From: Ophthalmolycus amberensis
Taxonomy: Eukaryota; Chordata; Actinopteri; Perciformes; Zoarcidae
Direction of reading: 5' to 3'
Assembly (NCBI GenBank): GCA_024529925.1
Contig: JAFEUB010001427.1
Span: 186,501-250,500, forward strand
DNA length: 64,000 nt
The notes under the pieces were generated by a model. That model saw only the letters and a program-made list of their open reading frames with translations, ran no database searches and was not told the DNA's origin. A program made the translations under genes and the position numbers. Positions 48,571 to 61,720 of the stretch are shown one piece after another (the first letter of the stretch is position 1; each line of letters begins with the position of its first letter).

Positions 48571-50669
48571 ACTCCCAGAGAAAGACTTTTCATTTCTGCT
48601 CATATTTAACGTGAATATTTAAAGTAAGGTGCGTGTGACATGAAAACACGTCCAATCAGCGCGTCCACGCAACTATAACATCGTTACATTGAATCAGATT
48701 TCTGTGTCCTCACAACTCTGAAAACATGTGACCTGGAAACATTTTCCCAGTTTGGTGTGTAAGAACTCACCGGCCTGCGCTGAGGATGAACCGGAACGCC
48801 AACGATGAGCGAGGCCTTATTGGCCCACGTCCGTGGCCGACCTCACTGATGCTCTTGTGGCTGGATTGGAGCAAATCCCTGCAGCCAGCTTCCCAACTCG
48901 CGTGGAAAGAACTCCCACAAGAGCGGAGGCTTTTATAGCAGCAGAATAAGGCCTTTGGTTTTGGGATGAGTCGTGCAACAATTTCAAAAAGGTGAAATGT
49001 TCAGCTGTCCACCTGATTTGGTTTCATTCGCTGAGGTTTTGAGATATGCGTCTCTGAGAGTTCTACCTCCACCCGACAAACAACCCTTTAAAATATACAG
49101 ATCGCTGATTTGCAATATGAAATAAATGAAAAGATCTAAATTACATCCAAACTATTTCCAAAAGGCTCCAGTGTCCCAGCTTTCCAGAACATGTTCATGT
49201 TCACCCTCCACCTCGTTAATCCACCAGCAACCGGCTGATGGGGCTGGTTCATTGAGCTAACAGAGCTAAATGAGCTCATTGGTTGCACTGCTCTTGAAGC
49301 CAGCGCACATCCATCACATGAAGAAAAGCTTCATAACAGCTCCAAGACACAAACCCAGTAATGCTAGCCATATGTCAGCTTTCATTTAGAGCTCATTTAA
49401 TACATGTTATCCCGAAATGGAAACTCCATTTGGCAGAATAATTAATTCAGCGAATATTTAAATTTTGAAAATGAAATCCGGGGTGATTACGGTTTCTGTT
49501 TGGAAATGCGTGCCAGGCAGCATGCTTTTGTGAATGTCATCAAGATGTCTCCATTTTTCTTCTACGCCGATTTATTCTTTGCTATGTGGCGTCTTTGACT
49601 TTGGAACGTGGGTGAGACGATCACTTGTCTTTCCATACGTAGTCTGTTTGACAGAACTGGAACAAAAGATGTGTTTGTTACTTTTAAGCAGTGCTCATTT
49701 CTCGCCACCTTTAGGATAATTGCAGCTTCAACATGGAAGCTAGTTTTGGATCCTTAGTCTGCATCTGGTTTCTGGTTATTATTTCCTCTCAGAGGCCTTT
49801 CCGTGCGTCGCTGTGACCAGGTCAGGTTGCTGGTAGATCTGCGACACATACTATCGTGGCAACTGGGGTTCCAGTCCGCCCCGTGTAGCTGTCGTGCCCT
49901 CTCTTGACCTTTTCCTGCGGTCTAATAAAAGCCAACTTAAGCCAACGCGGACCAGGTGACAGACACAATTACATGGCAACGTTAGTCTGCTGAGGTTCAT
50001 TTCAATGGATGAGGGCCGGATCTTTTTAATGAAGTTGAAATAATTTAGTGCCTCACATAGTGGAGCGGGATTAAACGAAAAGCGGCTTCACTTTATGGCC
50101 TGATATAATCACAACATACCCAGCCTGTCATGAGCCATTGCTTAAATATACTGCAGCCAGACTCTTCCTGTCTGTACTTTAACACACACACACGCTTACC
50201 TGTGAGAGCTGTTGTTAATACCGTGGATCACTAACACAGTATAATAACCATACATGTTACCACACTGGATTATGAGAACAAACGTGCTGAACTGCTAGGA
50301 CGGTGCCATCGTGATTAAGTAGAATGAACGTGTGACGGCTCCTTCGGTGTCCTCACCTTTATTAACCGAGCCGGTCTTTCGCTCTGCACCATGTGACCGG
50401 CACACCACCAGATGCAGGAAGCACTTGTCCCGACGATCCGTCTCCGCCCAGGCAATCTGCTGGCACCGGGGAGGATGCCACAACGCATTAGCGGCAGTGT
50501 GACGGCATGTGGCGGCTCAGTGTGTGAGAGCCCCCCACAGAGAGCCCCCACAGGGCCACTGATACCCGGAGTTGCTAACAGCTTTTGACTTGCAATTAGC
50601 CGGCCAAGTTTATCAGCAGCAATAGCCGCAGGAGCTGAAGCGGCACTGCAGCTAGGGCACCTTTTTTCT

Positions 50670-50774
<105 letters not shown>

Positions 50775-51050
50775 TGGCTGTAGGGTAGAAGGGAGTACAT
50801 GTCAGGCAGATGTTCTCGACTCTGCACACAGCCAGCCGTGCTGTGATTAATCAAGGTGGCTGGGGTCATTGTGTTGAGTTACTTCTTCCCTCGTGCCTTT
50901 TGTAACTCGCTTCATACCGAGAAGACTGCACACGAGCAGACAGAACAACAACACGCAGGAAAAACACTGGATGCTGTGGACGCCCATAAGGTCGAGCCCT
51001 GCAAAATTACATTAACGGAACCAGAGGGAAAGACTGTCATCTTGAGAAGT

Positions 51051-51083
51051 CCCCCCCCCCCCCCACACACACACACACACACA
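51051..51083. repeat. Poly-C run followed by (CA)n
   Basis: A 14-C run is followed directly by CA repeats. Confidence 0.95.
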
Positions 51084-51992
51084 TTCTGGCCTGTGTTCAT
51101 GGATGGGGGAATTATATTACCCAGACCTCCTCCCAGTTATGATGAATCCACAGCCCTGAGAAGACTGGCCATCCCGACCTCCATTTGCGGGAGATTAGGT
51201 CCTCTGATTACAATGCCAGCTACCTCCCACCACTCGATAAATCTTCAATGGGAGCCCAAAAGCAAAGCCCTCCACTTCCATTGAACTTAATAATTTAGTG
51301 TTAGAGGGGGACAAGTATTTATGGTAATTCAAATGGAGCTGGAGATTTTTGACTCGTCGGCAAGCTGAAGAATGGGTTTAAGTTAAAAATGGCCGAGATT
51401 TTAATTTAGAAATGTCTATATATTGAATTCATATTCGGTTTCACTGCAGTGTGACACAAATGATATCACATTGCATGAATCTCTCGGGAAGGGTGAATAT
51501 GTTAATTAATGTGCCATGTAGGTGTTATGAACTAAAGTTCGCGTGAAATGTCACACTGCTGTCAGCCTTCAAAAATATGAATTATGTGTTTGGCTCAAAG
51601 CTTTTGTTGATATATAATGTGGCCGTGTAATTGTTCATAGATCATTATGCTGAGAGGTGGTGGGGTTAGGACGCGGTCTGCATGCCTAATTTGCACTGAA
51701 CGCATGCTGTACATGCGTAACTGGGTTACTAAGAAGCAGTAATGTGACTGCATAAGCAGCACACAGCCAGTCAGCATTGTGTACAGCAGTGGTTCTCAGC
51801 ACTGTGCCATCAGAGCGGAGGAGCCTGTGGGGTTTTATTCTGACCAAACACAGCAGCGGCTGATTTCCACTGATTGGTTCCACGTCTCTGGTAAAAAGCT
51901 GCTGGAATCAGCCGCCGTAGTGTTTGGAGGGAATGAAAACCTGCAGAGTCAGCGGTACACGGCTGAGACCGGTGTACAGCGTGATGAATATT

Positions 51993-52460
51993 AAAGGGGA
52001 CATGTCACGCTCATTTTCAGATTCACACTTGTGTTATGGGTTTCAAACAGAACATGTTTACATGCTTTAACGTTTAAAAAACGCTTTATTTTTCTCACAC
52101 TTTCTGTCTGAATACACCTCTACTCACCCTCCGTCACTTTAAGCCTCCACCCTCCCAAAAAAGCACAGTCTGCTCTGATTGGCTTGCGAAAAAAACAATA
52201 TGGTGCACCTTTGCACAATCGTCTCTAGTGAATTTTTCTAACAGAGGGTTAAAGTAGGAGATGTCACGGCGTCATATGGCGTCATATCATTGGGGTTCAA
52301 CACAAAATCTGGTCTGCATTTGGTCTGAATGGCTGCTAGCTGCCGCGCGATCAGAAAAAACGAGGACGATTGATGTTTCACTGAAGCGTCTGCAGGGAGG
52401 ATGTCATAGTACCCTACTTTATGGGTGAGAATTACATTTCTTTTAAATATCTCTAACTGA
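51993..52460. mobile_element. Dispersed teleost repeat, TTAAAGGGGACAT-type
   Basis: The left end is TTAAAGGGGACATGTCACGC, followed by TCATTTTCAGATTCACACTT, CATGTTTACATGCTTTAACG, CTTTATTTTTCTCACACTTT, GTCTGAATACACCTCTACTC and CTGCTCTGATTGGCTTGC. This is a run I recognise from a very common teleost repeat. The part from about 52240 (TAGGAGATGTCACGGCGTCA) appears to continue it to about 52460. The matching right end (ATGTCCCCTTTAA) was not found, so the copy is 3'-truncated. No coding frame is present. Confidence 0.65.
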
Positions 52461-53203
52461 ACACTATCCATTCCAGCGTAACCAAAAGGTTCTGTCACAC
52501 CGAGCACAACCCAAACAGCACCTGATCAGACACGTCCCTATGTTCCTAGCGCCGTCTGCGGTAACCCTCCCACATCACAGCTCCAGTTCCACTGCGCATG
52601 TCCAATACTCCAGAGCTCAATACCCTGTCCCAGCCTTCATTCTATAGCCCAGCCTTTGCAAAGGTAGTTCTCAAGCTGTGGGCGGAGATACTTGTATTCC
52701 CTGCTCAACTCCAAAGGAATGACCATATTGACCCATCGCTGTGAATAAACTAGTGTTTGCTGTCTCAAGAGGTCACGTGTACATATTAGCTTGTTGAATC
52801 ACATGTTTTCTGATCAAAGCAGCGCCACAATACTGACTGGGTCGTCTTATTTCACAGTTTGTAGGTTGGTAGGCACTCGTCTCGAGGTGCCCAAATGCAT
52901 GTCCTGAAAAAGAGTTTTTTTCATGAGGTGTCCCCTCCAACATTTACTGTAAGACTAAATGAAAGTGTTGGCGGATGTTTATGTGCCCTAAACTTTCACA
53001 TCACGTTCAGATACCTAAGAGATCCTTGCTTTATATTTGCTCTGCTGAAAATGTCAAACCTTGAAATGCTCTGTGATGAATTGCGGCGCGGACAGCCGCT
53101 TCCACGCTGTGCTGTAAATCATCACGTATCACTAGAACCTCGGCCGCCGGCGTGACCATTTACATATAGATGGTCTCTGACTTCTGACCCTGATCCTTCC
53201 TAG

Positions 53204-53409
53204 GTGTCCATGAATTGCGACTACGTGTTCGTGAACGGGAAGGAGACGCGGGGATCCATGAGTGCGAGGGTGATCTTCAGCTACGAGCACCTGAGCGCAC
53301 CGCTGGAGCTGACCGTCTGGGTTCCCAAACTCCCCCTGCAGGTGGAACTCTCTGACAACAATCTCAGCTTCATCAAAGGCTGGAGGGTTCCCATTCTGCC
53401 CGATCGAAG
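53204..53409 (+). CDS. tmem132e: TMEM132E-like internal exon (4th of 5)
   Basis: The acceptor is GATCCTTCCTAG and the donor is GTGAGG. The exon has 206 bases: 68 codons plus two bases of an arginine codon finished by the next exon. It begins VSMNCDYVFVNGKETRGSM, then FSYEHLSAPLELTVWVPKL, then PLQVELSDNNLSFIKG, ending WRVPILPDR. The first codon is GTG, which is valine inside an internal exon and not a start. 'CDYVFVNGKE', 'VWVPKLPL' and 'KGWRVPI' are TMEM132 family signatures in the Ig-like region. N-L-S in SDNNLSF is a candidate glycosylation site. 'ILPDRR' at the boundary is TMEM132E-like. The alternating hydrophobic residues suggest beta strands. No frameshift or stop is present. The upstream intron is 8.27 kb. 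Confidence 0.92.
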
Positions 53410-53919
53410 GTGAGGCTCAGATCCAAACGGAGATACCATTAGAACGCATGCAATGGTATAAGGGCATTACAGTTGTATGCGACTTGGGTCATATTTTCAT
53501 TGCTATGTTCCCATCTGTAAAATATGAAAATCTCCAAATGAACAACTGCGGTTTGGGAACGTGGCAACATCACTGAAGACGGGGCAAGAACCATGAGATC
53601 TGACAGGTTGTAAACAAAGATAGGCCAAAGTCCTTTAGAATAATCAAAGGTGAACTGTGAAATTATTGTCCGTTCATCACAGCTCACAGGCCGACTTCCT
53701 GCCGTGGCTGACCGTAGTTGTCCCGTGTAATAAGGGAGTATAATGCTCATATAGAGACAAACATGTTTTGCGCCAAAGTAAAAGCTTGAGAGCTCATAAA
53801 GACAGGCAGTGATGCAGGATATTTATTTTGGTCATTACAGCTGATACAAGCATAAAACTGATTATTTGTTTTTCTCATTTATTTGGGATTATTCTTTCAA
53901 CAATCAGAAGTTGGCCTTA

Positions 53920-54153
53920 AAGGTGCATAATACCATATTGGGAGCATTTCTTTTGCTTTTCAACGGCTCTCAACAAATGACGAAGCCTGAGCCGGCGGCT
54001 CGTAGCTAACGGTGCTAACAGCGCTAACGGTGTTTACCTGAGGGGGAACCGGAGGGTGGGTCCAGTGCAGAGCGGCGGCCGTGAGTGTGGCAGGCTCACG
54101 TGCATGAACACGCACTAAAAGCAAACACAGAGGGAGAGCGACTACATTCGTCA
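53920..54153 (+). repeat. Dispersed repeat with unexpanded GCTAACGGT motif
   Basis: It begins TTAAAGGTGCATAATACC and contains CGGCTCTCAACAAATGACG, GCCTGAGCCGGCGGCTCGTA and GCTAACGGTGCTAACAGCGC. This is the same family as the expanded array at 6235-6490 and the minus-strand copy at 34140-34215. ACACAGAGGGAGAGCGACT near its right end resembles 43718-43736, beside the LINE relic. Confidence 0.65.
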
Positions 54154-54156
54154 TTT

Positions 54157-54195
54157 TAAGATAAGATAAGATAATCCTTTATTAGTCCCTTAAAG
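54157..54195 (+). mobile_element. AAGATAAGATAATCCTTTATT-type retroelement 3' end
   Basis: AAGATAAGATAAGATAATCC followed by TTTATTAGTCCC is a short motif often found at the end of teleost retrotransposed repeats. Only the motif is present; the body is absent or diverged. Confidence 0.45.
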
Positions 54196-57100
54196 GGAGC
54201 ATTCTGTTCCTAAGTATACTCAAGGTAAGAGCCAACAGAGCCAGAGAGCATTTGGTGCAGTATAACTAGTTTATTCTTCGTACTTTTACTGGAGAACTCA
54301 TCCTGAGAGCATGGAACCCCTCAGTGTTAAACATTGGAAACTAAAATGCAGCCCAGCTCTCTCTCTCTGGTACTCAGGATTTAATTTGCAGTCGCTTGTT
54401 TTGCTCCAATTAGATGCTCCGGCTCAGGTACACAGCAGAAATGTACCCTGCGAGATGAGGCTCTGGAGTGCAAATGTGATCTACGAGGTTGTCATGTTTG
54501 TGTCGTACCCATCTGAACCCATTTTAGACAACAAGTCCGAGACACAGACTTAATTTGACTTTGGGTAAGTACACAGAAAGCTTTCTGATTGCATATTGGT
54601 TGTACCTTCAGAGAGATAATTATGTTTTTGGACTAAGTACGTCATTTAGGGTGTTACTCAGGACTCAACATGATGGTCAGAGCAGCTGTACCACCGAGCC
54701 GTGTAGAACATGTAACTGTCTATTTTTACTTCATTAGCATATTGTGAGTGAAGTATTTCGACTAAATGTCTCATTCGGCACATGGTCAGGGAATAATACA
54801 TCTTTTAAACATTATGATACGATTATAATACAGTGGAAGCTTTTGTCAATAGAAGAAATCCAGCCAATACAAAATGAATGAGCTGTTTGAAATAGGACAC
54901 CATTAGATGTGGAGACAATGGCACCAGTGGGACATTAAGGTTGTTGGAACCAGGACTTCCTTTAGGTTGAGGAACCTGGGCTCATTAAAATATTCCAGCA
55001 TTCTTGTCATGCACGGCAGTAACAAACAGGCCCACAACCCTCCATTTAGGAGATGTTTAATGGGAGCAGTAACACTCACGCGGGCGGCTGCTGTCGTCGC
55101 TGCTGGAGTTCATCACCGTCGACCAAATCCATTTCTACCCAACCTGAATACAAATGGCGTGTTTAAGGGGTTGTTTGAAGAATTAAGGTATTGCAAATGA
55201 CCTAGAGCGCTTGGAGAACATCTTGCGTAGCCTCGTATTTGAAAGATCCCCAACGGGCTTTGACGCGCTATAGGTTTTATTTTTTTAATTTTTACATGTA
55301 AAATGTGTCTTGTATTCCCACTTCATTCCTTTTTTTTGCTTATTGAAATAGAAACCTGCAAGTGAGGAATCATATATGTGCTTTTATCAGATGTATGAGA
55401 TATTCAGACCTGGTTATTCTGAATGGCGTTCACCGTTTCTCAAGTGTTTACCAGACAACAGGGTTTGCCGGAGGTCTCACATGGTAAGAAATATATTTCA
55501 GTTGTTGTTCAACGTCCCCTGAATGTCAAATGTCAGCCTGTCCTCACTCTCGACTCGTCAAAGGCGGCAGCTTGGTCCGTGGCCATACGCCTCAGAATGT
55601 GAGTCTCTGCGAGGCTTTAAGTATAGCAGGACTGAAAGGGAAGTCAGGGTGGACCGAGTGACAAGTTCCACTTGGGGAAGCAGTCAGGGATGAAGGATGG
55701 TTCAAACAAATGCAGGACTTTCACAAAGGAGACCAGTGTTCGTGTCCCGTGTGAAACTAAAAGTTAGCAATGACTTATTTTAAGCTGCCCAGCATTACGT
55801 AATGTCACGACATCACTAAAGCTCCGTGTATACTCGTTGGCGCTCAAGCTGCGAGCACGCACGGAGGCGTTTAAGTTAAATTCTCAGATATAAACACAGA
55901 CTGTAGGTGTAAGTGGCCAAAAGCCATAAAACAACCTCCACAATAACGAGGAGGAATTGTAATCATCTGTAAACTCATTTTCATATTCATGGACTGCTTT
56001 ATTGCCTTTATACAAGTTGTAAGGAAAAAAGTCAAGTATTAAAAGCACAACAAAGAAACAAAGGTTGAATATCCTGTAAACTATTTGATTTGGCTGCAAA
56101 ATATTTACTCAAATGTAGATTTCTAACACCTCCTGTGTCAAAAGTATCTAATAAACAAATGGCCCTTCTTTGTATGATCCCGAGACATGTCAACAGTGTC
56201 AATAGTGCGTCTATCAGTGAACTATTTGTGACAGTCATGTCTGAAATGCTCTGATCGTGCACGCCACGCACAGGAAGTTACAACAATTCCAAGGTGCACG
56301 ACCAAGGTTCACTACGGCGAGTGTAAACTCAGCTTAATGTAATGTAGTGGAATGTAGAATATATTGACTCCAAACCAGCTAGTTAGGTTAACTGACACGT
56401 GGAAGATGGGGAAGCTTGAGCGTCACAGTTTGACACGTTGGGCCACTGACCAGCCGGCTGTATTTGATGAGCTGGAAGTGAGACGGTGTTGGAATAGTTG
56501 TGTTTCTCAGTATGAATCCCTACAATCCTGTGTTGTGCAGTCATGAAAACAAAAATCAAAGCCCCCTTGTGAGCTATTTGCGGTTGCTATGTCAGACCAC
56601 ACGGGCAGGCCGGGGGATTCATTGCACTGCAGGTGAAGCGGTTCCTACTCGCATGCTGTCATTCGGACTCGCCCAGGGAACGCCGTCTTCTCTGCTCTTC
56701 TCTGTAGTGTTTTTGCAGCATCAGGCAGCTGCAGACAAAGACAGCTGCCATCACTGTGAGCGGTGCCCCATGCAGCCGATTGAAGCTGCTGGTACCGACG
56801 AGACGGGCCTTCCCACAGGACGTTCTGTTTCCAGTGATGTTCCTGGTGGGAGTTTTGGACACATCTCATGATGTATGCGATGCAGCGTTTTTCCTTTTTC
56901 TGTCGCCTGATCCATAGTTGTAGCAGTGTCACAGCAGGCCTGAGTGTAACTTGCACTAAGAATATATTTTACTTGACTGGAAATAGATCAATCCCTCCTT
57001 TCCTTCGCACCTCTCGATTGATCGATTCAGTAGCATTTGTTTTGTTGAGGAAGCAGCCGACGTCTTATTGCAAGGTAATTGTTCTTGTCAAAGTGTCGAT

Positions 57101-58459
57101 GATGCCGAGGCCGTCCATGAATCACGACGGAACAAGTTCCTTTCAAAGAAGCACATCTATTCTCCACATTATCACCTACAATAGACTCGCATATCGTCTG
57201 GTTTTCACATATTTCACATATTAAATGCAAGACAATGTTTTTGATGATTTTGTTCATTTCGGTTTTTTTAAACAATTCTATTCAGAAAAATCAGATTGAC
57301 TTGAACCTGTGTATTAAGACACGAGACGTCTTTTTGACTTACAAAACAGCAATCTGGACGTCTGCCATTAACAGAAGCAGACCACTGCCAACAAGACTAA
57401 CAAGCCGTACGGTACCGCGGCAGAGAGCGGAACGGGACGCACGACAAATCATCTTAATTGTGAGGAAGGCCAGCACTTACAGCAGCACTGGCATGAGATA
57501 GCAGCATCTCTTGGTCTGGACCTTGGTCTGTTTGTTTACAGTCATTATGGAGTGCTGCGATAATGAATTAGATGATGTTTGCACAGGCCTCACAAAGGAC
57601 TGTAAATAATACCTCAAAGATAGAACTCGTGTAGCTCGTTAGTCATCTCAAACTCACACCGAACCGTGATGCTTATCAGCGGCAGACTTTGATGAAGCTG
57701 CTTCATTCTGTGATGGTTAGAATGAATTATTGTCTTTTCATTGCTCCTCTCAATCCTCCCCATCGCTCTGTCTCCCTTGCTTCCTCTCATAAGGGCTCTG
57801 GCTCTCCTTCACACAGCCTCTAACCTCCCACACTCGTCCCCCTCGCCTCCTGAGCTCTTTTCTTTTCCATCCCACGTTGCCTCACTTCTGCAACGTGACA
57901 CATTCTGTACCTTCATGCGCAGCGAGGCCTCTTGGCCTGCAGTGGCCCTTTGCAGCAGAATTGCTCACTGGCTGCATTATCCAGCAACATGCTCTGAAAA
58001 GGGAAAGGAAGTGTAATCGGGCCGGGCAGTCCGTGTGCACTGAAGCTTCAGCTTGTACGGTCGTATCAGAGACTCTAATAAGAACAGACAATATTCTTCT
58101 GCGGGAGAGAAAAATATCAACCTTATTTTCAAGGTACAGACTCGGGGAGGTAAGCTTTCTCTGACCTAAGCCAAGAGTTGCGAACTCTGACAGACAGAGA
58201 GCGTCTTAGCCTCGTCGGTTTCTTCCTCTGCTTTTAACTGAGTGTCTGCTGTGGAGTTAACTCACTTATAAGTACAGCAGAGACGACACGACCCGAAGCT
58301 GCTCCGTCAGTCTCCAACGCACAGAGGACCACAGTGGGAAGTCCAGGTGGAAGCCAGGCCAGACAGCTAACGTGAACTGGAAGAAATATTCCATCAGACA
58401 ATAGACGAGATCAGTTTGAGATTCCAGTTGTCCAGCTCAGGGTCTTCTTGTATTACGTT

Positions 58460-58740
58460 CATTTTTAAGATCAGATAAAACAAGATTAGATCAAATTAGA
58501 TTAGATACAATAGGATAAGATAAAATAGGATAAGATGAAATAAGATTCGATAAATAAATAAGACAAGATTAGATTAGACTATATGACATAAATAAGACAA
58601 GATTAGATTAGACTATATGACATAAGATAAGACAAGATTAGATTAGACTATATGACATAAGATAAGATAAGATAAACTAAGATAAATTATGAAAAGATAA
58701 GATAAAGATAATAGATTCCATTAGATACGATAAGATGAAT
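58460..58740. repeat. GATAA/GATTA low-complexity region with about 33-bp tandem units
   Basis: The region contains many AGATAAGATAA and AGATTAGATTAG words. Three units containing GACAAGATTAGATTAGACTA and TATGACATAA stand in tandem at about 58561-58660, with small length differences. Confidence 0.85.
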
Positions 58741-59974
58741 GATGTTATAAATGTGTCGTCTGAAAGCGTGACCTGAAGCCACTGAAGATATTCTGAACCT
58801 GTTTTTAAAGGCTGAGTTTACTCGTCATGTTGAATTGTGTAAATTGTGTAAAATTGGTGGAAATGCCCTTTAAATTGAAAACAATTTACTGTTTTGAGTT
58901 TTTCAGATGTTCTATTTGTATTCTTCATTTTCTGCTATTTGTTAAAAAGAACCAACTTCACTGTTGTGAAGTACCATAACTACTCATTACACACAATTCT
59001 GTTTCAGTGTGTTGTTTTCAGGTTTGTTCTGCTGATCCTAATTATGTGATAAATTACCATTTTGTTGCATTTTTTTTTTTACTTAAATTTCACTTCCCAT
59101 GAATAAAAATGCACCAAATGGTCCAGTCTCAACTGGAAAGATGCATATCATTTATGCATCACCCCCCCCCCCCCCCCGCTGCAGTAAGACCAGGTTGTTG
59201 CAGCGACGTGCTATTTCTATGTTGTTTGTCCTTCTATTGTTTGACAGAATGCGTAGATGCACATTGAACTGATGCTCTGCAACACTGCACTGTATAATCG
59301 AATGCCTTTGGCTTTTTGCCTGTCGACGCGATCGTTTCCATGGTGTTCAGTTCACAGCGGCTTTGCCACCGTGTTACAGAAATCACACAGTGACGGTGAA
59401 GGAGCTTTGCATTTTTTATTTATCTCAAAGAAACACATTCAACCAACCGAAACAGAAGTGATAAGTCCAAGACCCGAGGGAGAGAGGTTTATGAGGTGAA
59501 GTTCATTAAATGAACAACTACATGCAGGTACCTCCAATGATCCATGAGAGCCTGATGGGAAACCCTGTTATTCCTACACATCATATAAGCTGTCAGTGCA
59601 ACGTTGTTCACCTCATCCTGTGCCTGAATCAGGGCGCTTCTGCATCGCCCCATTTCGTAATCTTACTTATGCTTCAGAGCAGAATTACTTTTCTTAGCAT
59701 AACCAGGTTTATCATCCTTACTTTACCAAAACAAATGTTTTCATGCTTCAGCTCGAATCTTTCATCAGATGAGAAAAGTATCCAATAAAATTCCCAATGT
59801 GCGATCTATCAATTTAAATAACGCCTTTTTATGAACTGTGAGGAGCTGCTGAACCTGTGAAACCAAAAAGCACAAGTCAACAGTGTTTTTGTAATTATCC
59901 TCACTGCCAGAAGAGGTAGACACAGATCTGTACTGCATGTTCAACCATGGAAGAAATCAGAATAATAGAGAAAT

Positions 59975-60084
59975 AGCAGCTAGGTACTCGTTAGCGAGCA
60001 GCTAGGTACTCGTTAGCGAGCAGCTAGGTACTCGTTAGCGAGCAGCTAGGTACTCGTTAGCGAGCAGCTAGGTACTCGTTAGCA
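59975..60084. repeat. 22-bp minisatellite, five identical copies
   Basis: The unit contains AGCAGCTAGGTACTCGTTAG followed by CG. The units look identical by eye until the last two bases of the final one, suggesting recent duplication. Confidence 0.93.
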
Positions 60085-61296
60085 GACAGACAGACCTTCG
60101 TCCACCATTCTGGCAGTGAGAGTAATCACAAAAACACTGTCATGTGCTTTTATACTCCGAGTTTGACTCGCAGTTGTACTGATGTGCTTCGTTCTTTATA
60201 GTTCCTCACAGTGGAGCCATCTACACCAACCCTCCGCTCGCCACAGTGGAGCTGCTGAATGTTCCCAAAAAGCATCCATTGTCTACTACTAGTTGTAAAC
60301 CGGAAGAACCAATCCAGTCGCATTGGAACCATGAAAGTGGAAAAAGGTTCATCGGGGGGGCAGCGTGAGGTGTAGAGAGGAAGCTCTGAGATGAATTAAT
60401 CAAACCCAGTAGGTGTGACAGGCTGAGAGGTGCATGCAACAATGCACTTAGCTGTTGACCGAGGTGTATGCTAAGCGCCGACGAGACCTCGGGACAGAAG
60501 TGTTTGGCCTAATGAGCGGACCTGTTCCTCGAATCAACGGGTGGGAAATGTACTCTGTCAGTGGCTGGCAGCCCCGCCGCTTCTCCTGAATCTCAAGTCG
60601 TTCAGATAGTTCAGTCAAAGCCAAGATGAAGCCGAAAAGTGCTTTATAAGGAGGAGCTGGCAGACTTGTCAAGCCTGCTGAGCGTAGTTGGGTAACTCGT
60701 ACGTCGTGTTGTAGAGCAGATTGTGCTCGGTGGGGGGGTGCAAACCCCACTGCCCAGGGCTCCTGTGAAATAAGACGGGCATCAGTCCAAAACTCTTGCT
60801 TTTTGGTGCCTATCATCCCCCCCCGCTAGCTCGGGGGAGTAGTTTTCTCACCTCGCCTGCTGTTGCATCAGAACACATCATGTGATGGATTTGTGTGGCA
60901 TGGTGCCGAGTTTTCTCTGTTATGATGTCAAATTCTGAACCGAGTAGAGACCCTCAGGAGCAGAAGGCCCACATTGAGACGCGGCATGGCGGCGCAGCGC
61001 TGAGCATCGTTTAGCAGCAGCTGCTCGGGTTAAAGAAGCGGCTGGTTGTGATCGGTGATGGTTCTAAGCTTTTAATGTTGTCATGAGGGGTTCTCAATCT
61101 CTTTGGTGGCAGACTGCCGACACATTTGGCCAGGATTTCGGGCATTGATTATAGCTTCCCAAGTTTTTCAACTCATTGCCTCATTTTGCAGGAAACAGTG
61201 TTCATGGGCGGTTCTGGATGGCTGCTACTTTATTTACTTCATCCATGACACCAAAGAGGAATGTTGAATGCATTTTCTATTTTCTCCCTCTCCAAG

Positions 61297-61576
61297 GAGC
61301 ACCAGAGACAGCGACGCAGACGACGAAGACGACGAGCGCCGGGTGAGCCGGGGCTGCACCCTGCAGTACCAGCGGGCCCTGGTCAAGGTGCTGACCCAGT
61401 TCCACACCACCTCCACAGAGGGCACCGACCAGGTCATCACCATGCTGGGGCCCGACTGGCAGGTGGACGTCACGGACCTGGTCCAGGACTCGCTGAAGGT
61501 GGCCGACCCCAGGATAGCTGAGCTGGTGGACAGGACCGTGCTGGTGGGTCTGGAGCTGGGGTCCACGGTGCTGAAG
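61297..61576 (+). CDS. tmem132e: TMEM132E-like internal exon (5th of 5)
   Basis: The acceptor follows a long CT-rich stretch (TCTCCCTCTCCAAG) and the donor is GTAAAC. The exon has 280 bases: one base completing an arginine codon, then 93 codons, ending in phase 0. It opens with an acidic linker (STRDSDADDEDDERR), followed by RGCTLQYQRALVKVLTQF, then HTTSTEGTDQVITMLGPDW, then QVDVTDLVQDSLKVADPR, and ends VLVGLELGSTVLK. The acidic linker before 'RGCTLQYQ' occurs across the family. The 'HTTSxEGTDQVxTMLGPDW' block is specific to TMEM132E as I recall it and is the best evidence for the paralogue. The + frame is coding; long minus-strand frames over the exon are shadows. The next exon should resume with the 'SPL' segment beyond the right edge. 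A 12-bp minisatellite begins 145 bp after the donor. Confidence 0.92.
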
Positions 61577-61720
61577 GTAAACCGACCACCTTTTCACGCC
61601 ACATTGCAGAGAATTCACATAAATCAGGAGGTAAAATGAAGTGTCTTATGGTGACAAATGCGTCTGAGTGAGAAGCTGGCACGGTGTTCCTCGAGCGCGC
61701 CCACGGCACAAATACAGGTT

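Larger units (their letters stand above)
53410..61296 (+). other. tmem132e intron between exons 4 and 5 of the window
   Basis: This phase-2 intron of 7,887 bp starts GTGAGG and ends TCCAAG. It contains a copy of the GCTAACGGT dispersed repeat (53920-54153), a GATAA-type repeat end (54157-54195), a GATAA-rich low-complexity region (58460-58740), a 16-C run (59162-59177) and a perfect 22-bp tandem repeat (59975-60084). The rest (54.2-58.4 kb and 60.1-61.2 kb) shows only short, random-looking frames. Confidence 0.85.

Noticed and set aside
53204..53413. Translation start at the GTG of exon 4
   Set aside because: It is directly preceded by a splice acceptor and continues the protein of the previous exon, so it is valine.
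61277..61618. Minus-strand frames over the last exon
   Set aside because: Shadows of the GC-rich coding exon, whose plus frame matches TMEM132.
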